DNA of 64,000 bases from Nonomuraea angiospora (lineage in GTDB: Bacteria > Actinomycetota > Actinomycetes > Streptosporangiales > Streptosporangiaceae), in contig NZ_JADBEK010000001.1 in NCBI RefSeq assembly GCF_014873145.1, forward strand, positions 5,518,001 to 5,582,000, given 5' to 3'. The position numbers and the translations under genes are program-made. Under the pieces are notes generated by a model. That model was not told the origin of the DNA. It did no database searches and saw only the letters and a list, made by a program, of their open reading frames with translations. Position 1 is the first letter of the stretch. The number at the start of each line of letters is the position of its first letter. Below, piece by piece: positions 42,160 through 51,696 of this stretch.

Positions 42160-42959
42160 CCCGCATCCCGATCCTGATGTACCACTCGGTCACCGACACG
42201 CCCAACGACGAGACCAAGCCGCACTCCGTGCGGCCCTCGGACCTGGCCGAGCAGCTCGCGTACCTGTCGGAGAGCGGCTTCACCCCGCTCACCCTGGCCG
42301 ACCTCGTGGCCTCCCTCAACCAGAACAACGGCCGCTCGATGCCGGACAAGCCGATCGTGGTGACCTTCGACGACGGCTACGCCGACTTCCACAGCCACGC
42401 CCTGCCCCTGCTCGAACGCTACAGCTTCCCGGCCACGGTCTTCCTGACCAGCGGCTGGGTGTCCGACGCGGGCAAGGACGCGGCGGGCCGGCCGCTGGAC
42501 GACATGCTGTCCTGGGGCCAGGCCCGCGAGATCGCCCAGACCGGCATTGAGATCGGCGGCCACAGCCACAGCCACCCGCAGCTCGACCAGCTCCGCATCG
42601 ATGACCTGCGGCAGGAGCTGCGCAGGAACAAGGGCCTGCTGGAGGAGAAGATCGGCGCGCCGGTCGCCACCATGGCCTACCCCTACGGCTACTCCAGCGC
42701 GAGGGTCCGCCGCGAGGTGCGCAAGGCCGGCTATTTCGCCGCCTGCGCCGTGAGCAACACGATCGCCGCCGACCGGCACGACATGCTCGCCATCCCCCGG
42801 CTGACGGTCGGCAAGCACACGACCATCAGCATGTTCAAGCGCGCCGTCGAAGGCAACGCCGTACCCCTCATCTACCTGCGCGAACGCATCCTCACCAAGG
42901 GCTACGCGGTCGTGCGCAGGACGAGGTACGGGCTGCAGCGGGTGCGCGGAAATGTCTAG
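42156..42959 (+). CDS. Polysaccharide deacetylase (NodB domain, carbohydrate esterase 4)
   Basis: 267 residues. RIPILMYHSVTD at the start, catalytic VTFDDGYAD and zinc-ligand GGHSHSHPQ are the CE4 motifs, and MAYPYGYSS is motif 3. There is no signal peptide, so it probably acts on lipid-linked precursors inside the cell, unlike secreted PgaB/IcaB enzymes. ATGA coupling to the glycosyltransferase and an eight-bp overlap with the flippase place it mid-operon. Confidence 0.88.
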   Translation: MTRIPILMYHSVTDTPNDETKPHSVRPSDLAEQLAYLSESGFTPLTLADLVASLNQNNGRSMPDKPIVVTFDDGYADFHSHALPLLERYSFPATVFLTSGWVSDAGKDAAGRPLDDMLSWGQAREIAQTGIEIGGHSHSHPQLDQLRIDDLRQELRRNKGLLEEKIGAPVATMAYPYGYSSARVRREVRKAGYFAACAVSNTIAADRHDMLAIPRLTVGKHTTISMFKRAVEGNAVPLIYLRERILTKGYAVVRRTRYGLQRVRGNV

Positions 42960-44268
42960 CGTCTGGGGGAAGATCCTCCACGACCTCCGTAACCCGCTGT
43001 TCCGCCAGGGCTACGCGCTCATGGCGAACACCGTGGTCACCGGCGTGCTCGGCATGGGCTACTGGCTGCTGGCCGCCCGCCTCTACTCCCCGGAGGAGTT
43101 CGGCCGTGGCCAGGCGGTGATCACGGCGATGCGGCTGTTCGCGTCGCTGACGGCGCTGGGGTTCGTGGGCGCGCTGGCCCGCTTCCTGCCGGTCGCCGGG
43201 CGCCGCACCCCCGAGCTGGCCCTGCGCGGGTACGGCCTGGCCGCCGCCACGGGCGGGGTCGCGGCCCTCGGCTTCCTGCTGACGCTGCCGATGTGGGGCA
43301 AGACGTACTCGGTGCTGAGCGGTTTCTGGCCCGGGCTGTTCTTCCTGGCGTCGGTGCTGGTGTGGGCCGTCTTCACGCTCCAGGACGTGGTGCTGACCGG
43401 GCTGCGGCGGGCCACGTTCGTGCCCCTGAACAACCTGGTCTTCGGCATCGTCAAGATGGGGCTGCTGGTCGCGCTGGCCGGCGCGCTGCCGTCGGGCGGG
43501 ATCTTCGTCTCGTGGGTCATCCCGACCGCGCTCGCGCTGATCCCCGTCAACTGGCTGATCTTCGCCGTCGTGGTGCCCAGACACGTGGAGAAGAGCGACC
43601 CCGGCCAGGAGCCTCCTCGCCTGCGCGAAATTGGAAGGTTCCTAGCTGGGGACTTCCCCGGGACGCTGTCCATCCTCGGCATCGTCTACCTGGTGCCCGT
43701 GGTGATCGCCACGCAGGTGGGCGAGGCCACGTTCGGCCGCTTCTCGATGGCGCACACGCTCGCGAGCATGATCGAGCTGCTGGCCATGAACATGGCGGTC
43801 TCGCTGACCGTCGAGGGCTCTTTCGACCGTGCCAAACTGGCCGAGAACTGCCGTCGGGCGCTGCGGCGGGCCTTCATGATCGTCACCCCGATCATCGCGG
43901 TGGCGATCCTCGCGGCGCCGCTGATCCTGACCGTCTTCGGCTCGGCCTTCGCGGACGAGGGCACGACGCTGCTGCGGCTGATGTCGCTGGCCGTGCTGCC
44001 GCGCGTGCTGATCGAGGTCTACCTGAGCGCGCTGCGGGCGCAGAGCCGGGCCCGCACGCTGGCGACCGTGCAGATCGGGCTGGCCGTGCTCGTGCTGGTG
44101 TCCACCGTCGCGCTGTTCCCCTACACCGGTGTGAACGCGGTGGGGTACGGGTTGCTCTTCAGCGAGCTTCTCGTGGCAGTTTTGATCTTTGGGAATCTAC
44201 GTAAAATTCTCAAGTTCGGCGAAACCCGTACGCCCGTTGTCACCCAGGGGTCGTCCGGGGCCGCATGA
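42952..44268 (+). CDS. Wzx-like polysaccharide flippase (MOP superfamily)
   Basis: 438 residues with 12 or so helices. It opens with GYALMANTVVTGVLGMGYWL LLAA-type segments and contains RLYSPEEFGRGQAVITAMRL, the MVF/Wzx pattern, then a long run of paired helices. It would move the lipid-linked repeat unit to the outer face. It overlaps both neighbours (ATG at 42952; ATGA at 44265), so production is coupled. Confidence 0.85.
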   Translation: MSSVWGKILHDLRNPLFRQGYALMANTVVTGVLGMGYWLLAARLYSPEEFGRGQAVITAMRLFASLTALGFVGALARFLPVAGRRTPELALRGYGLAAATGGVAALGFLLTLPMWGKTYSVLSGFWPGLFFLASVLVWAVFTLQDVVLTGLRRATFVPLNNLVFGIVKMGLLVALAGALPSGGIFVSWVIPTALALIPVNWLIFAVVVPRHVEKSDPGQEPPRLREIGRFLAGDFPGTLSILGIVYLVPVVIATQVGEATFGRFSMAHTLASMIELLAMNMAVSLTVEGSFDRAKLAENCRRALRRAFMIVTPIIAVAILAAPLILTVFGSAFADEGTTLLRLMSLAVLPRVLIEVYLSALRAQSRARTLATVQIGLAVLVLVSTVALFPYTGVNAVGYGLLFSELLVAVLIFGNLRKILKFGETRTPVVTQGSSGAA

Positions 44269-47200
44269 TGGTCAACGTGAAGCAACGGGACGGCGACGGC
44301 ACTGCAAGCTCCTCGGAGGTGCGCGGGGGCGTGCGCGGAGACAAGGAGGAGTCAGACGTGCCCTTCGATCCGGAGGCGACCGGGGTCATCCCGAAGCTGA
44401 CGTTCGACACCGCTCCCCCGGAGGGCCCGCCTTCGGACGACGGGACTGCGGAGGACGCCGAGCCGGATTCGGACACGACGATGATCCGGCTGCCGGCCAC
44501 CCTGCACATCGGGCACCCGCCCACGGTGGAGGAGGCGGCCGACCCGGACGCGACGGGCACGGTGACCACCCCGGCGCAGGGCGCCGCTTTCGCACCCCCC
44601 GCCGACACCTCCGCCACCAAGCCCGGCCTCCGGCCACAGCCGCCGAGCGGGCCGCAGGCGACCGGCGACGGGAAGCCGGCCGCTGACGCCAAGGCGGACA
44701 TTCGGCCGCAGCCGGCGAGCGGGCCGCAGGCCGCCGATGGTGCGCGGGCCGACGGCGACGGGCAGCGTGGCGCATCGGCGAAGGCGACGAGCACGAAGCC
44801 CGGCACCACCGCCAAACCCGGCACCGCCACACCCAGCGCTGCCACGCCCAGCACCGCCGCGTCCAGCGCCGCCACGTCCAGCCCGGCCGCGCCTGGCGCC
44901 GCCAAGGACGCCGCGCCCGGGAAGGCCCCCGCCAAGGGCGCGTCGGCGGCCGAAGCGCCCGCCAAGGGGTCGGACGGCAAGCCCGGCACCGGCACGCCCA
45001 GCACCGCCGCGTCCAACACCGCCGCGTCCAGCACCGCCAAAGGCGCCGCGCCCAAGGAGGCGCCTGCCAAGCGGCCCGTCACCGAGGCCTCGGCCGCCGG
45101 GACCGTGCCCGTGCCCATAGCCCGTCCCGCCTCAGAGCCCTCCGCCGGAGGAGCACCGGCCGGGGCGACGCCCGCCGGAACGACCCCTGCCGAAACGACG
45201 CCTACCGGAGCCACGCCTACCGGAGCGACGCCTGCCGACGGGTCGGCCACCAGTGGCGCGGCCGCCAGCGGGTCAGCCGCCAGCGGGGCGAGTGCCAGCG
45301 GGGCAGGTGCTGCCGCGCCTGTGGATGCGCCGCAAGCGCCGTCGCAAGCGTCGCCCATGCCCGCCGCCGCCCCGCCCGCAGCGCCCCCGCAGACCGCGGC
45401 CCCCCAGATCGCCACGAAGCAGGTCCCGCCCCAGCAGGCGACCCCCCGACCGGCCCCTCAGGTGGCCCCCGGCAAGCCGCGCACGCTCGGCGGCCGGATC
45501 GGCGCGCTGGTCGCCAGCGCGCCCAAGTGGCTACCCGTGCTGCTGGTCATCGAGGGCCTGGTCATGTACATCCTGGCCCTCAAGGTCGCCCCAGGCCCCC
45601 TGCGCGGCGTGAACCCCGACAACATCGACGGACTGGGCCTGATCTCCGCCCTCCCGACGACGGCGTTCATCGCCATCCTCATCATGATCGTGTCGTTCTT
45701 CGTCACGGTCGCCCAGAGCACCGACCGCAAGTTCCTCCTGCTGTTCCAGATCGCCGCCATCACCTTCGCCCTGCACGGCGCGGGAGCCCTGGTGGCCACG
45801 GCGCCGCGCTTCCCCACGGCGTACATCCACGCCGGTTTCGTGGAGTTCATCAGCCGGACCGGCGAGTCGGCCATCAGCATCGACGCCCGCATGGGCTGGC
45901 CGGGCTTCTTCGCGCTGTTCGCCTTCGTGACGAAGGCCGCCGGGATCACCGACCTGACGCCGATCCTGCAGTGGACGCCGCTCGTCTCCAACCTGCTCTA
46001 CCTGCTCCCGTTCGTGCTGATCCTGCGCCAGGTCGTGGCCACCACGCGGGCGCGGTGGTTCGCGGCGCTGCTGTTCGTGCTGGTGCAGTGGATCGGGCAG
46101 GACTACTTCTCGCCGCAGGGCTTCACGTTCGCCTTGTACCTGGCGTTCATCGCGATCCTGCTCAGATGGTTCGGACGGGTCGAGCAGCGGACGAAGCCGA
46201 TCCCGCCCAAGGGCCTGCGCAAGCTGCTCGGCAAGCTGGACGCGATGACCCCGGGCGAGCTGGCCAACACCGGCACGTACCGGGCCGACAAGCTGCTCAT
46301 GCTGATGATGCTGCTGGCGCTGTTCGTCGCGTCGGTGGCCTCGCACCAGATCACCCCGTTCATGATGCTCGGGGTCGTGACGGCGTTCCTCATCTTCAAG
46401 CGGACGTCGCTGACCTGGGGGCTGCCGTTCTTCCTCGGACTGCTCGTGCTGGCCTGGATCAGCTACATGACGGTGGGCTTCTGGTCCAGCCAGATCGGCG
46501 CCATCTTCGGCGGCTTCGGCCGGATCCTGCAGAACATCGGCAACAGCACCGGCGACCGCATCGAGGGCAGCGACCCCGCGCACGCGCTGGTGCTGCAGGC
46601 GCGGCTCGGCATCCTCGTGGTGATCCTCAGCCTGGCGGCCACGGGGCTGTTCAGGCGGTTCCGGCGCGGGGTGTTCGACCGGTCGGCGCTGATCCTGCTC
46701 TGTGTGCCGGTGCTGGCGCTGGGGCTGCAGAGCTACGGCGGCGAGATCGGGCTGCGGATCTACATGTTCGCGCTGCCCGGGGCCTGCCTGCTGGCCGCGT
46801 ACGCGTTCTTCCCCAACCTGCCGGCCGACAGCGCGGACGTGCGCGAGGAGACCGTGCCGCTGCGCAAGCGGAACGTGCGCTTCAACCCGCAGCTCACCAA
46901 GAAGCTCTCGGTCGTGCTCGCGGCGTGCTTCGCGGTGCTGTTCGCGTTCGCGTTCCTGCTGGCCAGGTACGGCAACGAGAAGTTCGAGCGGGTCACCACG
47001 GGCGAGGTGGCCGCGCTGCACTACGTCTACCAGCACGACAAGCCGAGCGCCAAGGTGCTCTACCTGGTGCCCAAGACGGGGCCGGAGGTCACGCCGACCC
47101 TGCCGTGGGGCGAGAAGGACGTCGAACTGGTCAACTTCGGCGTACAGGCCCGTGTGTACAAGGACCCGACGCAGATCTCGGACGCGGTCGCGGCGCTCAA

Positions 47201-47633
47201 GGAGCAACCGCGTAACTCGTACCTGATCGTGAGCCGCGGGCAGGTGAGCTACCTGCAGCTCAACGAGGGCTTCCCGGAGGACTGGGGGACGAAGTTCCGC
47301 GCGGCCCTGGACGCCTCGCCGGACCTGAAACGGGTGTTCTCCAACCAGGACGCGGCCCTCTACACCTGGAAGAAGTTCGTCCGGGGCACCGAGATCCCCG
47401 AACCGCAGCCCTACAAGGGACGCGGCGACCCCACCACCCCGTGGACGCCCGTGGGCATCGGCGCGCTGGCCGTGACCTGGGTCTCGCTCTTCGCGTACGA
47501 GGTCATTCGGCTGAACGGCCCCAACCGGGCGCGCAAGACCAGGAAGCGCCTGCTCTTCCTCGCCGTGCCCGCTTTCGTGGTCGCGCTAGCGGTGATCATC
47601 GAACGATTCATCTACATCGCACAAAATAACTAA
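44265..47633 (+). CDS. Wzy-like multi-pass membrane protein with a 400-residue disordered cytoplasmic head
   Basis: 1122 residues. Residues 1 to about 415 are Ala/Pro/Thr/Ser/Gly-rich, with short repeats such as ATPSAATPSTAASSAATSS and TPTGATPTG and no recognisable fold. From about 420 there are at least ten membrane helices, beginning WLPVLLVIEGLVMYILAL, with a large loop (RMGWPGFFALFAFVTKAA) of the size expected for polymerases, and a C-terminal globular part around 930-1060. The position after the flippase suggests the polymerase/ligase of the operon. The ATG start overlaps the flippase stop. Confidence 0.75.
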   Translation: MMVNVKQRDGDGTASSSEVRGGVRGDKEESDVPFDPEATGVIPKLTFDTAPPEGPPSDDGTAEDAEPDSDTTMIRLPATLHIGHPPTVEEAADPDATGTVTTPAQGAAFAPPADTSATKPGLRPQPPSGPQATGDGKPAADAKADIRPQPASGPQAADGARADGDGQRGASAKATSTKPGTTAKPGTATPSAATPSTAASSAATSSPAAPGAAKDAAPGKAPAKGASAAEAPAKGSDGKPGTGTPSTAASNTAASSTAKGAAPKEAPAKRPVTEASAAGTVPVPIARPASEPSAGGAPAGATPAGTTPAETTPTGATPTGATPADGSATSGAAASGSAASGASASGAGAAAPVDAPQAPSQASPMPAAAPPAAPPQTAAPQIATKQVPPQQATPRPAPQVAPGKPRTLGGRIGALVASAPKWLPVLLVIEGLVMYILALKVAPGPLRGVNPDNIDGLGLISALPTTAFIAILIMIVSFFVTVAQSTDRKFLLLFQIAAITFALHGAGALVATAPRFPTAYIHAGFVEFISRTGESAISIDARMGWPGFFALFAFVTKAAGITDLTPILQWTPLVSNLLYLLPFVLILRQVVATTRARWFAALLFVLVQWIGQDYFSPQGFTFALYLAFIAILLRWFGRVEQRTKPIPPKGLRKLLGKLDAMTPGELANTGTYRADKLLMLMMLLALFVASVASHQITPFMMLGVVTAFLIFKRTSLTWGLPFFLGLLVLAWISYMTVGFWSSQIGAIFGGFGRILQNIGNSTGDRIEGSDPAHALVLQARLGILVVILSLAATGLFRRFRRGVFDRSALILLCVPVLALGLQSYGGEIGLRIYMFALPGACLLAAYAFFPNLPADSADVREETVPLRKRNVRFNPQLTKKLSVVLAACFAVLFAFAFLLARYGNEKFERVTTGEVAALHYVYQHDKPSAKVLYLVPKTGPEVTPTLPWGEKDVELVNFGVQARVYKDPTQISDAVAALKEQPRNSYLIVSRGQVSYLQLNEGFPEDWGTKFRAALDASPDLKRVFSNQDAALYTWKKFVRGTEIPEPQPYKGRGDPTTPWTPVGIGALAVTWVSLFAYEVIRLNGPNRARKTRKRLLFLAVPAFVVALAVIIERFIYIAQNN

Positions 47634-47676
47634 ATTCACAGGAAACGCTCAGCTTCTGCGGGATGATGTTCTCCAT

Positions 47677-48900
47677 ATGAGGACACAGGAGACACTCCCC
47701 GTCATGCCGAACGCACGACTCGCGGCTGCGAGGATCGCTTCCGTGGACGCCTTACGAGGCTTCGCACTCCTGGGCATCCTCGTTGTCAACATCGCCTTCC
47801 TGGCCTCCGGCTACCGGATGGCCGGGATGGCCGAGCCCGCCTTCCAGTCCCCGGTGGACTGGACCGTGCGGTTCACCGTGACGCTGCTCGTGGAGAACAA
47901 GTTCTACCTGCTGTTCTCCTTCCTGTTCGGCTACAGCTTCACCCTCCAGGTCGACTCGGCGGCGCGGCAGGGGCGCCCGTTCGGGCCGATGTTCCTGCGT
48001 CGCCTGGCCGGGCTGCTGCTGATCGGGCTGGCGCACGCCGTGCTGCTGTTCCCCGGGGACATCCTGACGACGTACGCGGCCGTTGGCCTGGCCCTGCTGA
48101 TCTTCCGCAAGCTCCGGCCCAAGGCCGCGGTGGTGCTGGCGGTCATGTTGACCGCGATGCTCGCGCTCGGCTTCGTGCTGCTGGCCCTGCTCGCCACGTT
48201 CGGCCTGGACATGGGCGGCACGGTGGCGGACTCGGCCGCCGAGGCCACCAAGGCGGACACGGCGCTGGCGGCCTCCGCCGTGCAGATCATCTCCGAGCAC
48301 CTCAGGAAGCTGTCGCTGATCATCGTCTTCCGCGTGCTGTTCCAGGGCCCGGCGGTGCTGGCGGCGTGCCTGATCGGCCTGGCGGTCGGCAAGCTGGGCG
48401 CGCTGCGCGACCTGTCGGCCCACACGGGGACGCTGCGCAAGCTGCAGTGGGCGGGGTTCACGGTCGGGCTCGCGGGCGCCTTCGTCTACACGACGTCGGC
48501 CTGGCACGGCACGATGCACAAGTTCTGGGGCGAGGCCGTGGACCTGGTGACGGCCCCGCTGCTGGCGGCCGCGTACGCGGCGACGTTCCTGCGGCTGCTG
48601 CCGTACATGCCGCGCATCGCCCGGGCGCTCGCGGCGCCGGGCCGGATGGCGCTGTCCAACTATCTGGCGCAGTCGCTGATCTGCTCGCTGATCTTCACGG
48701 GGTACGGGCTGGCGCTCGTGGACCGGGTCAGCCCGCCGCTGGAGGTGCTGATCGCGCTCGGCGTCTTCGTCTGCCAGGTCTTCTACAGCCACTGGTGGCT
48801 CAAGAGGCACCGGTACGGGCCCGTGGAGTGGATCCTGCGCTTCCTCACGTACTGGCGCAAACCAAGCCCCAGCCGCCCGCGCCACTCTGTGGAGAAGTAA
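47677..48900 (+). CDS. DUF418 membrane protein (YeiB family)
   Basis: 407 residues, nine to ten helices. RIASVDALRGFALLGILVVN is the family start, PFGPMFLRRLAGLLLIGLAH the second block, and GPVEWILRFLTYWR the C-terminal DUF418 motif. Similar proteins are acyltransferase-3-like membrane enzymes of unknown substrate. The start at 47677 has no clear ribosome binding site; ATG 47704 follows AGGAGA but at 11 bases. It has the same strand as the EPS operon after a 43-bp gap, so it could be co-transcribed. Confidence 0.82.
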   Translation: MRTQETLPVMPNARLAAARIASVDALRGFALLGILVVNIAFLASGYRMAGMAEPAFQSPVDWTVRFTVTLLVENKFYLLFSFLFGYSFTLQVDSAARQGRPFGPMFLRRLAGLLLIGLAHAVLLFPGDILTTYAAVGLALLIFRKLRPKAAVVLAVMLTAMLALGFVLLALLATFGLDMGGTVADSAAEATKADTALAASAVQIISEHLRKLSLIIVFRVLFQGPAVLAACLIGLAVGKLGALRDLSAHTGTLRKLQWAGFTVGLAGAFVYTTSAWHGTMHKFWGEAVDLVTAPLLAAAYAATFLRLLPYMPRIARALAAPGRMALSNYLAQSLICSLIFTGYGLALVDRVSPPLEVLIALGVFVCQVFYSHWWLKRHRYGPVEWILRFLTYWRKPSPSRPRHSVEK

Positions 48901-48906
48901 CGGGAC

Positions 48907-49539
48907 ATGCGCAACTGGCCCGTGCTCGACCTCCGCCTCACCACGCCCCGCCTAGAACTGCGCATGCCCTCTCTGGACGATCTCGACGAGCTGGCCGACC
49001 GGGCCGCCGAAGGCGTGCACGATCCGGACGTGATGCCGTTCGGCGTGCCGTGGACGGACGCCCCCGCCGACGAGCTGCCGGGCAACGTCGTCCGCCACCA
49101 GCTCGGCATCATGTCGCGCTGGCAGCCCGAGCGGTGGTGCTGCAACTTCGTCGTCGTCCACGAGGGGCGGGTGATCGGCACCCAGGACCTGTCCGCGCAC
49201 GGCTTCCGGGTCACCCGCGAGGTACACACGGGCTCGTGGCTGGGCCGCGCCCATCAGGGCGAGGGCCTCGGCACGGAGATGCGCGCCGCCGTCCTCCATC
49301 TGGCCTTCACGGGGCTCGGGGCCTTGACGGCGGTCTCCAGCGCGTACCTGGACAACCCGGCCTCGCTGGGCGTCTCCGGCAAGCTCGGCTACCGGCCGGA
49401 CGGGCTGATCGTGGACGAGGTACGCGGCAGGCGGGCGGTCCAGCAGCGCCTCCGCCTCGACCGGGCCGACTTCACCGACCCCGTCCCCGTACGGATCGAC
49501 GGCCTTGCGCCCTGCCTCCCGCTCTTCGGGCTCACCTGA
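48907..49539 (+). CDS. GNAT N-acetyltransferase (RimJ/RimL type)
   Basis: 210 residues. LRLTTPRLELRMPSLDDLDE is the standard RimJ-like opening, GSWLGRAHQGEGLGTEMRAA contains the acetyl-CoA-binding pyrophosphate loop (QGEGLG), and DNPASLGVSGKLGYRPDG is the final strand. The substrate is unknown. It starts six bp after the DUF418 stop. The 3' end overlaps the convergent uridine kinase by eight bp. Confidence 0.83.
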   Translation: MRNWPVLDLRLTTPRLELRMPSLDDLDELADRAAEGVHDPDVMPFGVPWTDAPADELPGNVVRHQLGIMSRWQPERWCCNFVVVHEGRVIGTQDLSAHGFRVTREVHTGSWLGRAHQGEGLGTEMRAAVLHLAFTGLGALTAVSSAYLDNPASLGVSGKLGYRPDGLIVDEVRGRRAVQQRLRLDRADFTDPVPVRIDGLAPCLPLFGLT

Positions 49540-50266
49540 TGCGAGGCCGGGCGAAGACGGTGTTGTCGATGACGACGTCCATCCGCGGCAGCGGGTCGGC
49601 CTCCTCGAGGTAGATGCGCTCGGCGACGAGGTAGCGGTTCCGGTGGATCGACTCGGCCTCCGACCCGGCCCAGTCCTGGTCGCGTTCGGCCCCTCTGCGT
49701 ACCGACAGCTCGGCGTCCACGTCCATCCAGATCCGGAAATCCCAGTACTTGTCGATCTCCGGCCGGAACGCGAACACCCCGTCCACGACCACCACCGAGT
49801 CCGCCGCCAGCGGCGTCGTCGTCCCGGAATGATCGATCTGCGTCAGCGGATCGATGCCGCACAGCGCACACGCCCCCGCCTCGGCGGACCGGCCGGGCTC
49901 CAGGAGCAGCCTCTTGACCGCCTCGTAGTCGTAGGCGTTGCGGTAGTAGCCCTCGCCCGACTCGCGGTCGTAGAGGTGGCGGTCCTTCCACGGCTTCTTG
50001 AAGTCGTCCAGGGTGGCGCGCAGGGCGGGCCGCCCCGCCCTGACGATCTGCTCGGCCAGCTCGTGCCCGAAGCTCGTCTTGCCCGAGGCGGTGAACCCGT
50101 CGATCCCCACCAGCACCCGCCCACCGCCGCAGGCCAGCACCCGCTCGGCGACCCGCGCCACGAGCGCGGAACGCTCCGGCGAGGCCGGCGCCGGGCAGGG
50201 CTGCTGCCAGGTCGAGACCGAATACTGCACCCGCACACCAGAAGCACCAGACAATCCCACCAGCAC
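49532..50266 (-). CDS. Uridine kinase-like P-loop kinase
   Basis: 244 residues. Walker A GIDGFTASGKTSFG, LRATLDDFKKPW as the lid and metal-binding Asp, and VVVVDGVFAFRPEIDKYWDF are the phosphoribulokinase/uridine kinase features. LYDRESGEGYYRNAYDYEAV is typical of the actinomycete uridine kinase-like group. The exact start is uncertain: GTG at 50266, 50260 or 50236 all fit, and TAGGGT just upstream suggests a leaderless GTG at 50260. Confidence 0.82.
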   Translation of the reverse strand: MLVGLSGASGVRVQYSVSTWQQPCPAPASPERSALVARVAERVLACGGGRVLVGIDGFTASGKTSFGHELAEQIVRAGRPALRATLDDFKKPWKDRHLYDRESGEGYYRNAYDYEAVKRLLLEPGRSAEAGACALCGIDPLTQIDHSGTTTPLAADSVVVVDGVFAFRPEIDKYWDFRIWMDVDAELSVRRGAERDQDWAGSEAESIHRNRYLVAERIYLEEADPLPRMDVVIDNTVFARPRIR

Positions 50267-50351
50267 ACCCTATCCACCAAGATTGCGATGAGTTTCGGCG
50301 CTCCATCGGGTCTCCACTCCGGACGACCGCTACGACCAAGGAGGAGTTTTA

Positions 50352-50906
50352 ATGGGCAAGATCATCTACTGGATGAACACCTCGATGGACGGCTACATCG
50401 AGGATTCCGCCGGTGGCTTGGACTTTTCCGACCCGGACGAGGACTTCCAGCAGGCGGCGAGCGACCATGTTCGCCGGATCGAGGCGTTCCTGTTCGGGCG
50501 GCGGCTGTACGAGGCGATGGAAAAGCCCTGGACGCAGGACCTCGGCAAGGAGGGCGCCCCGGCCCTTGAGCGAGAGTTCGCCCAGCTCTACAAGGAGACG
50601 CCGCGGTACGTCTTCTCCGACACCATCCAGACCGTCCCCGAAGGGCTCACGCTCGTCCGCCGCAAGGACGCCGTGTCCGTGGTGACGCGCCTCAAGCAGG
50701 AGATCGACGGCACCCTCCAGCTCGGCGGCGCCGAACTGGCCGTCTCCCTGGTGGACCTGATCGACGAGTTCTGGGTGTACGCGTCCCCCGTGATCATCGG
50801 GGGCGGCAAGCCGTACCTGCCCGTGAGAGAGAACCTGCGGCTGCGCCTGGTCGAGCACCGTTCCTTCGCCTCGGGAATCATGTTCCGGCGGTACGTACGC
50901 CCCTGA
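50352..50906 (+). CDS. Dihydrofolate reductase-like protein (RibD C-terminal family)
   Basis: 184 residues: KIIYWMNTSMDGYIEDSAGG at the start, IEAFLFGRRLYEAM, LQLGGAELAVSLVDLIDEFW and PVIIGGGKPYL are RibD_C/DHFR-fold blocks. These NADPH-binding proteins are often annotated as DHFR but most lack folate activity. AAGGAGGAG lies a few bases before ATG 50352. A large terminator follows. Confidence 0.88.
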   Translation: MGKIIYWMNTSMDGYIEDSAGGLDFSDPDEDFQQAASDHVRRIEAFLFGRRLYEAMEKPWTQDLGKEGAPALEREFAQLYKETPRYVFSDTIQTVPEGLTLVRRKDAVSVVTRLKQEIDGTLQLGGAELAVSLVDLIDEFWVYASPVIIGGGKPYLPVRENLRLRLVEHRSFASGIMFRRYVRP

Positions 50907-50918
50907 CCGACCAGGAGC

Positions 50919-50974
50919 GGATCGCGCACGGGCGCACCCACTGGGCCCCTCGTGGGTGCGCCCGCGCGCGATCC
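50919..50974. terminator. Long bidirectional hairpin terminator
   Basis: GGGCGCACCCAC (50930-50941) pairs perfectly with GTGGGTGCGCCC (50952-50963), and outer arms extend the stem to 23 pairs with one mismatch (50919-50974). It lies between two convergent genes and can serve both. Confidence 0.85.
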
Positions 50975-51000
50975 TGGACGAGCGCAGACTCCGGATTTCA

Positions 51001-51405
51001 TCAAGCGGCGTCGAGAACGCCGGTGATCTTGCGGGTCATCTCGGCCAGGGTGGGGCTGGGCCGGCCCCGGTGGGTCCCGGCGGCTGCTTCGAGGGCGACG
51101 ATGACGGTGCTGCGGAAGTTGTCGGCCTCTGCCGGGTCCTGCCGCTTGAGCAGGCTCATGGACGCGGTCAGGGCCGGCAGCACCTGGTCGGCGAGTTCGG
51201 CTACGGACTTGCCGTACTTGACGCCCTTGGGGGCCTTGGCGAGCACGTGGCCGACCACGCCGGTCGCGGAGGTCAGGGCGATGGAGCCCTCGGTGGCGAC
51301 CTTGTGGGCCGAGCCGGCGGCGCCGGCGGCGGACATCAGCGAGACGGCGCCCCACGCGGCGGTCCGCAGGGTGAGCTTGTCCTGGTCGGTGAGGGTGATG
51401 GACAT
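51001..51405 (-). CDS. Small conserved actinomycete protein, unknown function
   Basis: 134 residues. ITLTDQDKLTLRTAAWGAVS opens a mainly alpha-helical protein with glycine/alanine-rich helices (LMSAAGAAGSAHKVATEGSI) and the tail ADNFRSTVIVALEAAAGTHR. No enzyme motif is seen. ATG 51405 follows AAGGAGC; a longer frame to 51537 is not supported. It lies downstream of the putative type VII effector gene on the same strand but 290 bp away, so a link as immunity protein is only a possibility. Confidence 0.6.
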   Translation of the reverse strand: MSITLTDQDKLTLRTAAWGAVSLMSAAGAAGSAHKVATEGSIALTSATGVVGHVLAKAPKGVKYGKSVAELADQVLPALTASMSLLKRQDPAEADNFRSTVIVALEAAAGTHRGRPSPTLAEMTRKITGVLDAA

Positions 51406-51696
51406 GGTGGTGTGCTCCTTCAAGCTGTTACGAGGTTCGACTGAACGGGCAGACGCTGAACCGTTCATGCCATCCACCATCGCCGACCGCTCTGATACCG
51501 ACCCGTCGCCGTCCTGACGCGGCCGCTGACACGACACCGCAGCAGCTCTGATCTCCCGCCGGGGACCTCCGCACGCCGACCTGGCCGGGCGCGGCCTTCA
51601 TCACCAGCTCCGGGACGGGCCCGTCGACGGCAAACCACCGGGCAGGCCAGGGCCGTCCCGCGTGGCGGATCGGACAGGCGGGGTCCGCACCCACCG

